From Pinus tabuliformis (taxonomy: Eukaryota; Streptophyta; Pinopsida; Pinales; Pinaceae): a stretch of 64,000 nucleotides of DNA. This document shows, in pieces, positions 22,363 through 34,498 of this stretch. The notes beneath the pieces were generated by a model, which did no database searches, was not told the DNA's origin, and saw only the letters and a program-made list of their open reading frames with translations. The position numbers and the translations under genes are program-made. Location of the stretch: positions 215,009,742 through 215,073,741 of the forward strand of contig CM062818.1 of assembly GCA_031772625.1 (NCBI GenBank). Reading direction: 5' to 3'. Position 1 is the first letter of the stretch; each line of letters begins with the position of its first letter.

Positions 22363-22889
22363 GTGAAGCAGGTTTTTAGGTATTTGCTTGGCACTAGCGA
22401 TTATGGTTTGTCTGACCAAGGAAGACTAGGATTAGATAGAGTGTTGGATATTCATGGCTTCGTTGATTCAAACTGGGCTGGAGATCTGGATCAGAGAAGA
22501 TCTACATGTGGGTATGTGTTTAACCTATTTGGAGGTGTAGTCAGTTGGATGAGTAATAAACAATCTGTAGTGGCACTATCAACTACAGAGGCCGAATACA
22601 TGGCACCCACTGATGCAAGCAAGGAATTAGTTTGGTTGTAGAGATTGTGTTCAAGTATGGGGTTAGTACAGGGAGCTTAAGGATAGACTGTGACAACCAA
22701 AGTGCAATTTTCTTGGCAAAGAACCCTGCATATCATTCAAAGAAAAAGAAAATTGATGTTCAATATCACTTTGTGAGGGATATGATAGAAGACAAAAAGG
22801 TGTTGCTGGTAAAGGTGGACACTTTGAAGAATACTGCAGATGCATTGACAAAATCTGTGAGCTCTGAGAATTTCTCTTGGTGTAGATAA
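22363..22889 (+). pseudogene. Copia RNase H, frameshifted
   Basis: The sequence reads VKQVFRYLLGTSDYGL, DSNWAGDLDQRRSTCGYVF and SNKQSVVALSTTEAEYMA (22363-22641). After a frameshift it reads IDCDNQSAIFLAKNPAYHSK, YHFVRDMIEDKKV and TADALTKSVSSENF (22632-22889). The catalytic Asp, Glu and Asp positions can be traced. The frame ends about 80 bases before the 3' LTR. Confidence 0.85.
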
Positions 22890-22968
22890 ACAATGGGCGT
22901 TGCAGGGCTAGATAAATGACTAAGATCTCTTGTGGTCCCCTATGGAAAGAAAACAACATGTTGGAGAA

Positions 22969-23469
22969 TGTTGGGTTGTGTTATATTCTTTCCATGACTA
23001 GCCCATGTAGTTAACCGAGGGGTTAGAAGGGGGCAGAGCCCCCACTTCGTTGCGCCAATTTCATAGTGGGGGAGTCACATGGGGTTTGAGGGGTGCAGGT
23101 AACCCCACTCTATGGGGTTTGGGGCAGTGCCCCGGAAAATTTTGTTTTTGGACCCTAAATTAGGTTGGGCAAACCTACCTATGGTTTTGTGCATGATTTT
23201 TCGCACATGGTTTTGGACGTGATGGTTTTCGGTCCATGGTTTTAAATGCGATGGTTTTCGGTCCAAGGTATTGGATGCTTCGACATGTATAAATATGTAT
23301 TGTAACATTGAAAGGAACATAATGAAAAATCAAGCTGGTAGTCTCGATTTTGGGATCGAGGGGAAAATCTCTATGTATATGTGTTTTATGTGTTATGCTC
23401 TCGCACTGTTTATTTTCTGTGTTTTAGAATTCATATGTAGGAAATTTCTGTATGAGGTTAAAACCTACA
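22969..23469 (+). mobile_element. Copia 3' LTR (right end tentative)
   Basis: TGTTGGGTTGTG starts at 22969, directly after a GGAGAA purine stretch, as in TNT1-like copia elements. A TATAAATA box lies at 23287-23294. The candidate right end is ...AACCTACA at 23469, which is inverted with respect to TGTTGG apart from one mismatch. With no 5' LTR to compare, that end is provisional. A short direct repeat, gcgatggttttcggtcca, occurs twice in the promoter-side region around 23220-23265. Confidence 0.6.
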
Positions 23470-23589
23470 ATTTGTTGATGTGTTTGTGGTGGGTGCATTG
23501 TGATGGTTATGGTTACCAAGCATAGTAGGCCAGACATGCATCATGGTGGTCATTATTATAGTTTGTGTCATCATGATGATGCTAGTGTC

Positions 23590-23590
<1 letters not shown>

Positions 23591-23656
<66 letters not shown>
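23591..23656. repeat. (TA)n microsatellite
   Basis: A run of about 33 TA units lies between the copia 3' LTR and the chromovirus gag leader. Confidence 0.95.
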
Positions 23657-23659
<3 letters not shown>

Positions 23660-24114
23660 GTTAATCTGGACTGATTGTGCCGATGAGATAGCCTACCCTA
23701 AAATACACTAAATTATGATTTTGATTGTCTATATTTGGTTTATCTAACATGGCATGTTTGTAGGATATAGAAGATCAGAGATGACAGGAACATTAGTGGA
23801 TTACAGTTCATGTGTGTCTCCTTACAAATTAGTTAGGCAACAAGGAGATGAGTATTCTCTTGATTTAGCAGATACACTGAGAAGTTTGAAGGCATAAATC
23901 AGAAGTTGCAAGGCTCACAATAAAACTTTCCAAAGCTTAGGAAAAGTAAGAAGAGGTTAATAGAATGATCCTTCAGAGTCTTTTATATTTGCAGAAGTGA
24001 GGATAGCTATGGATCAGTGATGGACATGAGGAAAGGGCTAATGGGGCATATGGTAGCAGGTCTCGATCATGATATAGGTTTGAAAAGGATGATATAATCA
24101 TAGGTAGAAGATGG
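23657..24114 (+). other. Chromovirus leader / gag 5' relic
   Basis: This stretch precedes the recognisable chromovirus gag. It contains no intact frame and no LTR matching 57288-59222. The 5' LTR of this element is therefore missing from the window. Confidence 0.5.
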
Positions 24115-25255
24115 TTGGATAAACACAACAAGAGAGGTAGTGCTTATGGGTTCCATTCTAGTTTTGGTTTAGAGAGAGATCATCATTGTCATTACTACCA
24201 AAATACTTATAGGAGGAATGAGAAGCATTATGTGCCAAATGAGTTCAAGAAATCCAAGCCTCCTACACTTGATGGAGAGATGAAGGAACTCAAATATGTA
24301 GAGGCATGGTTTCTTGGGATGAAGAAGTTCTTCGAGATGCATAACTATTTAGAGAATATGAAACAAGATAGTGGTATTCAGTCTCAAGGGAAGAGCATAT
24401 ATCTAGTGCGAAGATGTGAATCATTTTCGAGGCATCATGATGGAGGAGTTGAGTTGGAATTAGTTTAAAAGACTCTTCAGGAAGAAGTACTTGTCAGAGA
24501 GCTATTATGATAGAAAGGCTAAGGAGTTCTATGACCTTAAGATGGGTTCTATGATAGATAAAGAGTACACAATTATGTTTCTGGAACTATTAAGGTATGT
24601 GCCATATATTAAGGATGATAAAATGAAGGTTCAAAGGCTCATCGGTGTGTTTCCTTTAGCATTTGAAGATTGGATTGAGTACGATGAGCCTCGGTCATTA
24701 GAGGAAGTCACTGGGAAGGTGAAGCATTGTTATGAGTAGTCTAAGTGCAAATCTGAGCCTAAGCGGGATTGGAAAGGTAATGAAAATATTAAAAGAAAGT
24801 GGGATATGAAGTGATGAAGACCTCAGGATGAAAGTGATAAGGAGAATGTGACACCTTATAAGAAGTGCAATGCAGTTGACAAAGAACATGGATTTTAGTC
24901 TAAGGAGCATAATAAGGGTGATGGAAGGAAGCCTTTGTAGTGTTGGACTTGTGGTGGAGAGCATCACAGGAAAGATTTTCCATTGCACTAGGGTGAAAAA
25001 CCTCATATTTCTAGTGCTTAGGGGGTGCATACAAGTGGGGATGTTGGGTAGAGAATTCGTTGGATTTATGCAATAGTGGATAATAGGCAGGTTGATCATC
25101 ACACATCCATTATTGGAATGAAAGATATGTTTTGTAATCAATTTGTTTCTATTTTTATTGAACCTAAATCTAATTATAGTTATATCAGTCCTAACCTGGT
25201 AGATACGTTTTTCTTGAATAAAGAAGTGCATGAAAAATCTTGGTTGGTGCAGTTG
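24115..25255 (+). pseudogene. Chromovirus gag and 5' part of protease (left half of a split element)
   Basis: The Gag text is recognisable in two frames: FKKSKPPTLDGEMKEL with VEAWFLGMKKFFEMHNY at 24240-24360, and SESYYDRKAKEFYDLKMGSM with LEEVTGKVKHCYE at 24491-24739. A nucleocapsid knuckle at 24941-24980 reads CWTCGGEHHRKDF, with Phe in place of the last Cys. The protease starts at about 25073 and reads IFIEPKSNYSYIS where an Asp-containing active-site turn is expected, so it is dead. The frame ends at 25255 in the codon for the Leu of LVQL, exactly where the next element is inserted. It resumes in the same frame at 53830. Confidence 0.85.
25251..25255 (+). repeat. Target-site duplication AGTTG (left)
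   Basis: AGTTG here and AGTTG at 53825-53829 flank the element whose LTRs begin TGTTATAG and end CCAACA. Confidence 0.85.
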
Positions 25256-26183
25256 TGTTATAGCATCATTTAGCACTCATGTAGACCTTATGCTCTTCTA
25301 TGGCCTTCGGCAGTCCCTTTCCCTATGCAGACTTGACTTTATATTTAAATAAAAATATCTCAAATTCCATACGTGACTCTGTCCTTACTAAAATGTGTAC
25401 ATATGCGGGTACCATAATATCATACCCACATACACCTTTTAAAATATGAAAAAATAAAATAAAATGCTATTTTTTGGATGGGTTTTATGGGTTTGACTGA
25501 AAACCAACATATAGGAGCCCATGCCATAACTTAAATAACTAATTTGAGATGGTATATATACACCCCTTGGATAGGCATAATATATACAAGAAGAAGGATA
25601 TCGACATTGTACTCAATTTCTCCCAGATCAAGTCTGTTTTCCCTGTGCATCCTACACTCCCAGTCTCTAGGGAACTCTAGTTTCCTTTGTATAGATGCTC
25701 AACATCCCTATCTAGCATCTACTTGCACCTATTAGAGAGGTTTTCTTCATGGCTTAGACTGGATGGATCTAGAGAAAGGCTTCATCGGTGCCTTTGGCAT
25801 GGAACAGGTTGTATCTTTCCTGTACTTAATGTTGTTAATCAATAAAGAAGCTCATGTCTTGTTCCTGATATACGGTGTCATCTTATTAATGATGATTTAT
25901 ATGTTTATATATGATGATATAACATATTACTATGTATGCACACTAAATTATCTATTATGTATATGATTTTGTGATTGATTTGCAAGTTTGCACATCTTGG
26001 AGGAAGTAGAGGGTTTGGAACCTACGGGAACATCTTCAAACGTAGGGCCTTTGGGTATGTTTCGAAATCCATGTTTGGTAGTTCATATGTTTGGCATGCT
26101 TGTCTGAGTGCTTTTTGTTGATTATCTTATCCTACTCTATTGAGGTTTTCAACCCTTGCCTTAGGGAACTTTTCCCGCCAACA
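25256..26183 (+). mobile_element. 5' LTR of the gag-protease element
   Basis: This 928-bp LTR runs from TGTTATAGCATC to CCGCCAACA. Its partner is the interrupted 3' LTR, with shared landmarks throughout, such as the aataaaataaaatgctatttt segment and the tatatacacccctt segment. A TATATATA box at 25553-25560 (53194-53201 in the partner) is a likely promoter element. Short frames inside it are not genes. Confidence 0.85.
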
Positions 26184-26187
26184 GAAT

Positions 26188-26205
26188 TGGCAACTTTGCT
26201 AGGGA
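26188..26205 (+). other. Candidate primer-binding site, tRNA-Asp-like
   Basis: Four bases after the LTR, TGGCAACTTTGCTAGGGA matches the usual tRNA-Asp-complementary primer site of Tat/Athila elements at about 13 of 18 positions, by memory of that consensus. It is degenerate. Confidence 0.5.
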
Positions 26206-26541
26206 ATACCATCAAGTATTTCCTAGCAGGGGTTGTTTTTCTTTGATCAGTGTTCAGTTTTCTATTTCCTGGTTTTTTCCAGCCTTCTTGAGTCTGAATT
26301 AATTTGGTCAGTTAGCTTGATATTCTAGGTTTTGGATTTCTTTTTAATTTTTCCTTATTTTTCCATTTATATGTGGTTTTTCTTATAAACAAAAGTGTAT
26401 ACATGTAGTTCTTTCCAAAGAAACATGTGTATATGCGTGTTTTTATGGACATGGTCGTGTATACAGATAGTACTGTATTTAAGCAGTCACGTACATATCT
26501 ATATATCTATCTATCTATCTATATATATATATATGTATATA

Positions 26542-26593
<52 letters not shown>

Positions 26594-26701
26594 TATATAT
26601 AGATATATTATTTCTGGCTTTTGCTAAGGTCTTGACCAAGTTTCTTTATGATTTATTGATGACTATGAGGCATGGAATCAACTTGATGTCCGTCATTGTT
26701 G
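26206..26701 (+). other. Leader of the gag-protease element, first part
   Basis: This is untranslated sequence. A (TA)n-rich microsatellite occupies about 26507-26606, with TATC/TATG interruptions at its left side. The frames reading IYIYIY here are translations of that microsatellite and not proteins. Confidence 0.6.
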
Positions 26702-26706
26702 GTGTC

Positions 26707-27323
26707 TGATCCCGATTTAAATAGGAACACAACAAATTACAGATATAACCACAAATACAAAGCTGCAGTAGAAATAACGTTTCATTTCATTAATATCAAA
26801 TACTTAAATATGCTTACAAACATAATGAAAATAAGACTAGCTCGGGTAATGGTAGCTTATCTCTTAGAAGAGATGTGGGGCTACATTCCTTTGAACTTCG
26901 TTACAATGAGGGTCAAGGGAATTTTTATTATTGAACAATAAGAGCAAACCCTAAGCAACCAAAACCCTAGCCGAAGGAGATGTAACACCAAGAGTTTATG
27001 GGCCCTATTGGGGTTAGTTGGACAACCAACTTCCTAGGGTCGCGACTTGGTTATATTATCTCTGTTTAATGTACATGATACCCTGTTGGAAAGATCTCTC
27101 CGAGGACTACAAAAGAAAACACAATTTAAGGGAAAAAATTGTTGGTATCAATTTTGAAAAAAACGTCGTTTAGGGCCTCAAAACGGCTTTGGAAGTTTAG
27201 GACCCAAAAAAACTGCTAAAAATAGTAAACTATCCTACAATTAAGGAAATTGAAAATTTGAAAGAAACAATGGTGGGGGTCCTAGTGGAATTGGAAAGTG
27301 GCCACCAATATCCACCTGGATCA
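26707..27323 (-). mobile_element. 3' LTR of minus-strand Ty3/gypsy
   Basis: This LTR pairs with 31707-32325 and shares the termini TGATC/GGATCA. On the minus strand it is preceded by the polypurine tract CCTAAGGGGGGAGGAA (27324-27339). Confidence 0.85.
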
Positions 27324-27334
27324 TTCCTCCCCCC

Positions 27335-30300
27335 TTAGGAAGCAATGTTCCACATTGCGTTGAGTTCCTCCTTGAGATAGGGAAACTTCTGTTGAACTAG
27401 GTCCCTTGTGAGCCACTTGCCCATTTGAAGGAGTTGGAATTCTCTAACAACTCGATATAGTTGCATCTTCCCCTGGTGTGTGTGCTTGATATACGTGTCC
27501 ATGATCCAATTAGTTGTGGCTTGTTCCATGCAATTTGGATTTAACTCTGTAGGTGTGAGTTGTTCTACAATGTTTGATGTGTCTAGCAATGGTGGGAAGT
27601 ATGTTCAAAGGCGGTCCACATTGAACATTGGGTAGAGGCCAAGGAATGGGGGAATGCTAAGCTCAAATGCATTGTCTCCCACAACCTTGGTAATGGTGTA
27701 AGCACCATATTAGAGTGGTCTGAGTTTCCGATAGGCTTCGGTAAGGCATTCCTTTTGCAAATTCAACCAGATTTTGTTGCCCACTAGAAACTTGTGTGGC
27801 ACCCAATGTTGATCATGTCGCTACTTATACTTGGAATTTGATTTCTCGAGAATGTTGTGGACCCACTGGGGGATAAGTTGGATGTGCTCAATGAAGTTGT
27901 TTGCCTTATTGGTTTCAGACTAGACATGAGCCGAGACTACCTGAGTAGCTACAAATGGCATGGCCACATCAATGGGACATAGTGGCTGGAATCCCAAGCC
28001 CACCTGAAAAGGGTTGTGGCCAATCGAGCTGTGGAGAGCCTGATTACAACTATGATGGAAATATGGGAGGCTCTCATCCCATGTGCATGGATGCTTTGAG
28101 TTGTATATGTGAAAAATGTGTACGATCATCCTGTTCACGGCCTTTGTCTGGACATTAGTTTGGGGATGGAAAGTTGTGGATTTAGTGAGCTTGGTGTCCA
28201 GCATCGACCAGAGACTAGACCAAAATGTACTGAGAAACCTGCTGTCCCGATCTGAGATGATAGACTATGGGATACCGAAGTGTACCCACACTCATTCAAA
28301 GAATAGTTTAACAGTGGCTTCCTCTATGATATTCTTCTTGTAGGTAGCCATAATGGCCATCTTCGAGAATTTGTCGACGACCACAAAAACACAGTCGTTG
28401 CCATGCTTAGTAGAAGGAAGGCCTGACATTTAATCCATGGAGATGGATTCCCAAGGTCGACTAGGGGTAGGTAGTGGAGTATAGAGGCCTTACTTCTTGA
28501 TGGTCAGTTTGGCAATGGCACAGGAAGTGCAGGATCTGATGTATTTCCCGAAATCCTGTCGAAGATTCGGCTAATAGAAATACTTGTGTAGTACTACCAC
28601 CATTTTCTCAACCCTAAAATGCCCAGCGACCCAACTGTAGTGTGCTTCCAAAATCATCTTGGCATGCTTGCTTGAAGGAACACAAAGGTGTCCCAGGTGG
28701 ATTAATAGGGCATCCTGGAGGTGAAAATATGGAACTTGCTGGTATGTGTGGCCGAATTCTAGGTCACTTTTGTAGAGAAGTGACGAATCAGAAGTCTCGT
28801 GCCCACAAGAGTTGAGCATGGTGGTTAAAGCCATGATCGATGGTCGGCTGAGGCAATTTACAACATTATTAGTGTTTCCCTTCTTATACTTGATATTCAA
28901 ATGGAATTGTTGTAGGTATGTGGCCACTTCTGATGGCAATCATTCTGCAACTTCCCTTTTGTTTGTATGAACTACAAGGGTCGGTGGTCTATTTGGATGA
29001 CTATTTCCTTTCCCAAAATGTAATGCTTCCATTGTTGGCAGGCCTGCACAATGGAACACATCTCTTTGTCATAAGTGGGATACTTCTGGACTATGTTTGA
29101 AAGTGTCTCATTGTGATATGCCACCAGATGCCCCTATTGAGTAAGGACTGCCCCAATAGCATAGTCAGAGGCATCTGTCTCGATCTCAAATGGCTGTTGT
29201 AAGTCTGGTAATGTGAGCACTGGTGCAGAGAAGAGGCAATGTTTCAACTTTGTGAATGCCTTCTGTTGAGATTCAGACCAAAATAATTTTTCTTTTGCTC
29301 CTCCCTTAGTGACTTGACTCAAGGGCCAAGTGATATGAGAGAATCCCAACATGAACCTATAGTAGAAATTGGCAAGACCCATAAAGTTGCGGAGCTCTGT
29401 CAGACTGGTTGGAGCTGGCCAATCCCGAATGACTTGGATCTTGGTTGGATCCACATGCACCCCCCATTTATGAATAATGTATCACAGATACTGAACCTAC
29501 GTCATGCCAAAAGTGAATTTCTCCAAATTGGCACATAGCTTGTGTTTCCGCAGTGTTTGGAGAAAATGTCGGATGTGGTGGATATGCTCTTCCCAACTCT
29601 GGTTGAAGATCAAGATGTCATTCAAGTATACCACTACAAATGAGTTGGTGAATTTCTGCAAGATGTCATCCATCAGCCTCATGAAGGTTGCAGGAGCATT
29701 CGTCAACCCGAAAGGCATAACCAACCATTTGAAAAGGCCCTCCTTGGCTTTGAAGGCAGTCTTCCACACATCAGAGGGTTCGATTGGTACCTACTGATAT
29801 CCTGATTTCAAGTTGATCTTTCTGAAATATTTTTCCCCCTTCAATTGGTTTAGAAGGTAATCAATCTGGTTGATCAAGTACCTATTCCGGATAGTGATCT
29901 TGTTCAACGCTCGATAGTCAATACAGAGTCTCCAAGTCCCATCCTTCTTCTGTACCAACACGATCGGGCTCCCACAGGGCATGAACTCGGACAGATGTGA
30001 CCTTTCTGCAGCAACTCCTGAATATTCATCTTGATTTCATCGTTCTCTAGAACAGAGTGCTGATAGATTGGTCCATTGGACAATGGCGCAGCTGGGGTCA
30101 TATCGATGGAGTGCTTGACCTGACAGTGCAGAGGCACCCTTGCGGGGGAGGTGAAGATGTCCTCCAACTCCCCCATGACTTTGTCCATCTGTTGTAGTCG
30201 TGTGGAGGGGCCCTGTCTTGAGGTCGTGGCCACCATATTCTTCTTTCCCTGAGGGCGTATCATTAGAGAAACAAATTTCCCGGTTTTGGAAATGATCTTA

Positions 30301-30654
30301 CTGCATTGTTTTGCAGTAACCAAAGAGATAGTGGTAGGCGGTGCTACCTTCGGTATCCTATACAGCTTATTTCCCAAAGTAACAATAATAGCACGAGGCC
30401 TTGACTCATACACAACATGTCGACAATGAACTATCGACAATGAACTGTAACGGGGAGCCCTTTACCCACATCTGGGAGTGGAAGAGGTGCTCCTCCTCCT
30501 CTGCATCTTTGGCTTCCTCCTTTTGGATCTTCGTGGTGGCAATGTTTGCATTAGGCTTCACATCAATAATCTTCTTCCCTTTTTCATTTCCCTTGTCGGG
30601 TTCTGACTGAGAGTTGACACATGCATATGATTCCAAAGCCTTTAGCTCAGCCAC
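27335..30654 (-). pseudogene. Ty3/gypsy pol (protease, RT, RNase H, integrase), decayed
   Basis: On the minus strand, domains follow in order. A protease-like region near 30406-30650 reads LQFIVDSSLST where DSGST-like is expected. RT covers about 29497-29982 and includes [39 protein letters not shown] and the catalytic box VVVYLNDIL, with Asn in place of the first Asp of the usual YxDD. The RT thumb/RNase H region at 29134-29460 has LRNFMGLANFYYRF and IETDASDYAIGAVL. The integrase zinc region and core follow at 27920-28939 (TTFHPQTN). At least ten in-frame stops interrupt it, and the mutated catalytic Asp confirms it is inactive. Confidence 0.85.
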
Positions 30655-31665
30655 CAGTAACTGCTTGGCCTAACACTCACTTGTGTTGTGAGTGGAGCTC
30701 TTATGGAACTCACACCACTTTCCCGTGTCCTTCTTTGGATTCGCGGTGTTGTTCTTTGCTTGTAGCTTTGGCGAGTTATCCTAGGTCACCCCGCCTTGGC
30801 TTTGTCCTTTGTTCTGTAGTTTGGGGGCACCTTTCCCTTGCTTTGGATTCACAAATCCAAAGTCTTGCTTCTTCTGTTTAAACTTTTGCTCGATCTTGAT
30901 GGCATATCGATATGTCGTGCTGAGCGAGGAGATGTCCAGGAATTCCATCTCGTCTTGGATGTACCTGTGTAGGAAGTTGCGGTACTTGAGAACCAAATTC
31001 TTCTCAAAATCCTTGATACCCAACTTCGTGCGAAGGATATGAAAAACATTGGTAAACTCTAGCACATATTGGTCCCTTCCCTATCGCAGCATTGTCCAAT
31101 TTATGTATTTATCCTCATAGCTCCCGATAGGGTAGTACTGCTCCTTGATGGCATCCCGGAATGAGTTCCAAGTGGGTGCGACTGAAAACAATGAGTTCGT
31201 ACTTTCATCCTTCTACTCACAGTATGTTTCCCACCAGTCCTTGACATGGGGGGATGCTGTGAGAAGTGAAAAAGTGATCTTTTCACGGCTGGAAAAATCA
31301 TGAATGGAAAAATATCCTTCTAACAGATTTAACCATTTACCTATAGCGTTTGCATCTATATGACCCTCAAATATGGGAATGTCAAAGTTAACTTGTACCT
31401 TAAAGGGTGTGGCGCTTCCGGAGTAGCTGCTAGAAGTAGATGTGTCACCCTTGGGTAGTCGCTAAAGGATCTGGGCAAAGTTCTCCATCATCGTGTTCCT
31501 TTGTCGCTCGAGGGCTTCTTCGAGCAAGATTTTGATAGCATCTCCTGCCCCCTTGTCTTTCTTTTCATCCGCCATCGGAGGCCATCGGGATTTGCGAGGT
31601 TGGTCTTGCAAAGTTTCGACTAGTTCAAGCCCTAACTCCTTATATCTCGACCTTGTTGGGGACAT
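30655..31665 (-). pseudogene. Ty3/gypsy gag, decayed
   Basis: The minus-strand frame starts at 31665 (MSPTRSRYKELGLELVETLQ). It continues through stops with a capsid-type region (VNFDIPIFEGHIDANAIGKW, YFSIHDFSSREKI, TWNSFRDAIKEQYYP) to EFTNVFHILRTKLGIKDFEK at 30781-31065. A zinc-knuckle-like WCEFHKSSTHNTSEC lies near 30690-30730, in the position expected for nucleocapsid. Several stops show that it is non-functional. Confidence 0.8.
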
Positions 31666-31690
31666 GTAAAGAAAAATAGAGAAAGAGCAA

Positions 31691-31704
31691 ACGACTTTGA
31701 TACC
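31691..31704 (-). other. Primer-binding site of minus-strand Ty3/gypsy
   Basis: On the minus strand TGGTATCAAAGTCG lies two bases after the LTR end. It resembles the initiator-Met tRNA complement TGGTATCAGAGC with two mismatches in the first 12 bases. Confidence 0.65.
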
Positions 31705-31706
31705 AC

Positions 31707-32325
31707 TGATCTGGATTTAAACAAGAATGCAACAAATTATAGATCTAACCATGAATATAAAGCGGCAGTAGAAATAACACTTCATTTCATTAATATCAAA
31801 TACTGAAATATGCTTACAAACAAAATGGAAATAAGACTAGCTCGAGCAATGGTAGCTTAGCTCTGACAAGAGATGTGGTGGCTACATGCCTATGAGCTGT
31901 GTTACAATGAGGCTCAAGGGCCTTTTTATTATTGAACAATAAGAGCAAACCCTAAACAGCCAAAACCCTAGCTCGAGGAGATGTAACACCAAGAGTTTAT
32001 GGGCCCCATTGGGGTTAAGTGGACAACCAACTTCCCAGGGTCGTGACTTGGTCATATTATCTCCATTTGACATGCATGATACCCCATTGGAAAGATCTCT
32101 CCGAGGACTACAACGAAAAAAGCAATATTTAGTAGAAAAGCACTAGAATCACTTTTCCAAAAAAAAACATCGTTTAGGGCCTCAAAATGACTCCAAATGT
32201 TTAGGACCTGAAAAACTACTAAAAATAGTAAACTACGCTACAATTAAGGAAACTGAAAAACTAAAGAAACAATGGTGGGGGTATAAGTGGAATTGGCAGG
32301 TGGCCACCAATATCCACCTGGATCA
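31707..32325 (-). mobile_element. 5' LTR of minus-strand Ty3/gypsy
   Basis: This is the partner of 26707-27323. Visible differences between the two LTRs, including small indels, suggest a moderately old insertion. Confidence 0.85.
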
Positions 32326-32330
32326 GTGTA

Positions 32331-34498
32331 TTACGTTTTGTTTGAGAAATGCTTATGTCAACCTAAGGGTTTGTAGTCTTTGAAGCTCTTTGTATTTAAA
32401 GTAGAGTTCTAGATATTCTTGGTGAAGTGTCTGTTTGTTTTGTGCTTCAGGAATAGGTCTTGTTTCTCATTGATAAATCAGTCTTTGATTTGATTATCTT
32501 GTAACCTAAAATTTGCCTTCTTTTTTCTTTCTCTTCCTTGTTTTCGAAAAGGGATTGTGATTCTTGGATGAATAGAGATTTCAGTCCTTCGAAATCTTTC
32601 TAATTTTCATAATCTTTTGCATTGTTCTAGGCAAATCATTTTAATTGATTAAGTCTCTTATCTTGCTCAAGTCTTTTGTCTTTGTGGTTGTTGGTGACTA
32701 GTGGGATTTGAGTCTTTTTCATCTTTTTGGTCTTGAAATTGTTGCTTGTTTTCCCTTTCTGAATTTTTTGGTTCTTTAAATATTTGAAAAGAAAATGAAA
32801 AACATTTGTTTTGTGTTTCTTTTCTTTTGTTTTTGGCTTTATTGCCTTTTGAGTTTTTCGCAATTGTGTGAAACCTTGTTTGAAAAGTTGAGAGTCTTTT
32901 TGTTTTAAGGAGTGTTTTTTCTTTTGGAATTTGTTTCTCCTTGTTTGTTAAAATTGACCCTTGTCTTTGTGATCACATTTGCTCATCTTTGAGCCTTTTC
33001 TTAAATATTGCATTTACATTCTAGTGTGCATTAGGGTAGGTGCATTTTAGACATCATTTAGTATTTTTATAGGCTTTAAATGTGTGAGTGCTTAAAAGAA
33101 AAAGAAAAAGAGTTTTTGCTTTCTTAGGCTTCTCGTAAAACCCTTTTAGAAATCTCTTTCATTGAAGAAAAAGAAGTGTTGCATTTTAATGTACCCTAGG
33201 TTTTCTATTGATTTATTTTGTGTCAAACATCATTAGTTGCACTTTCTCTTCCCTTGTCTTAAATAACAGCCAACTAAAATGAGTGCTTAAAATTAAAATG
33301 AACTAGACTTTTTCTTTTTTTCATAGGAACATCAACTAGTCTATGGAATTTATAGCCTTGGAATAGGTATGTGGAGAGTAAACTCTCCAAGGTCACTTAA
33401 ATAGAAAGTATAGAATCTTATTAATGAGTGGAAATCCAATGTCGTTAAGCTATCTCGGAAAGCTCCTATAACACACGAGTCAAGCATGAGGACATGTGAA
33501 GATAAGGAAAGAGAGATAACCCCTCTCATATTTGTTGGATTACCCACCCACGTGTGCTCCACTCAGCATCTGATCACGAGTTGGTGACCTTAGTTTCCTT
33601 TCCTAGGGACCACACAGGTGACTGTGGGGGGGGGGGAGATCGCCTGTGGTACCTGAGGCAGACGTTGCATCCAGGGAAAATTTTAAGGATGGAAATTTAT
33701 TTTAAAGTTTAGAAACCTTAGCGAATATCACTAGTACATAATATGCAATTTGTAAAATGTGTGGCGATGTTTTTGTAAACGTATTTAAATTTCTAATAAT
33801 TTTATATAGTCTCTATATTAAATTTTGGTGATTTTAAAGTAAAATAATTTTATACTATAAAATTTGGGCAAATAATTTTTAGAAAAAATGGAAATTAACA
33901 AAACGTTTTTTTGGAAAAAGCATGGAAAATTAGCCCATTTGTGAATATTAGCCCCTAAAATTTTCCATGGTTGCATCACTTTCATATTACTTCTAGAGCA
34001 TGCCCTTGCGAAGCTTGGGAACTTGCACCGGCAAAGGATATTGTATGGAGGTCATCATAATTTCTTCTAATAGCTTCGCTGGTAGGCTTGGGCCCTCATC
34101 ATCCCAAACTACCTTCGTGGGGTCCTTATCTTCATTTTCTTTTATTTTAGTGTCCGATCATAATCACCTAGAGTGGAAATACTTAAAAGTTTCTTGCTTG
34201 GTTTTATCGTTAGGACTTTTTTTAGAGAGTACATTGTGCTTCTAGCTTGCCATAGGTGATTTGAGTCTTTAATTGTCCTTTATATAAAAAAGTTGTTGAT
34301 CAACCAGTTCATCTATCTAGAGGGCTTTGTGTGCTTTCACATGAGAGTGTTGAGCCTTCACCTAGAATGCATAGGAGTAATTTTGTTGGTTCTTTTGAAC
34401 CAATACCAACTAATGCAACAGAGACAGATCCTTCTCTGAGGGCTCTTATTTCATAGGGTGAAACTAGTCTAGTCCATAATCTGGGCATAAATGCTCTA
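32331..34498 (+). other. Leader of the gag-protease element, second part
   Basis: This is T-rich untranslated sequence with no supported gene. A G-homopolymer of about 11 bases occurs near 33627-33638. Long untranslated leaders are usual in Tat-type elements. Confidence 0.5.

Larger units (their letters stand above)
26707..32325 (-). mobile_element. Complete but decayed Ty3/gypsy element, minus strand
   Basis: It has LTRs 26707-27323 (617 bp) and 31707-32325 (619 bp), both running TGATCY...GGATCA. Flanking bases are GTGTC on the left and GTGTA on the right, an imperfect 5-bp TSD. On the minus strand the order is LTR, primer site (31691-31704), gag, protease, RT, RNase H, integrase, polypurine tract (27324-27338) and LTR. 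It is inserted in the leader of the gag-protease element. Many stops show that it is dead. Confidence 0.9.

Noticed and set aside
26395..26627. ORFs reading IYIYIYIY
   Set aside because: They are translations of a (TA)n-type microsatellite. The same applies to the frame starting at 6383.
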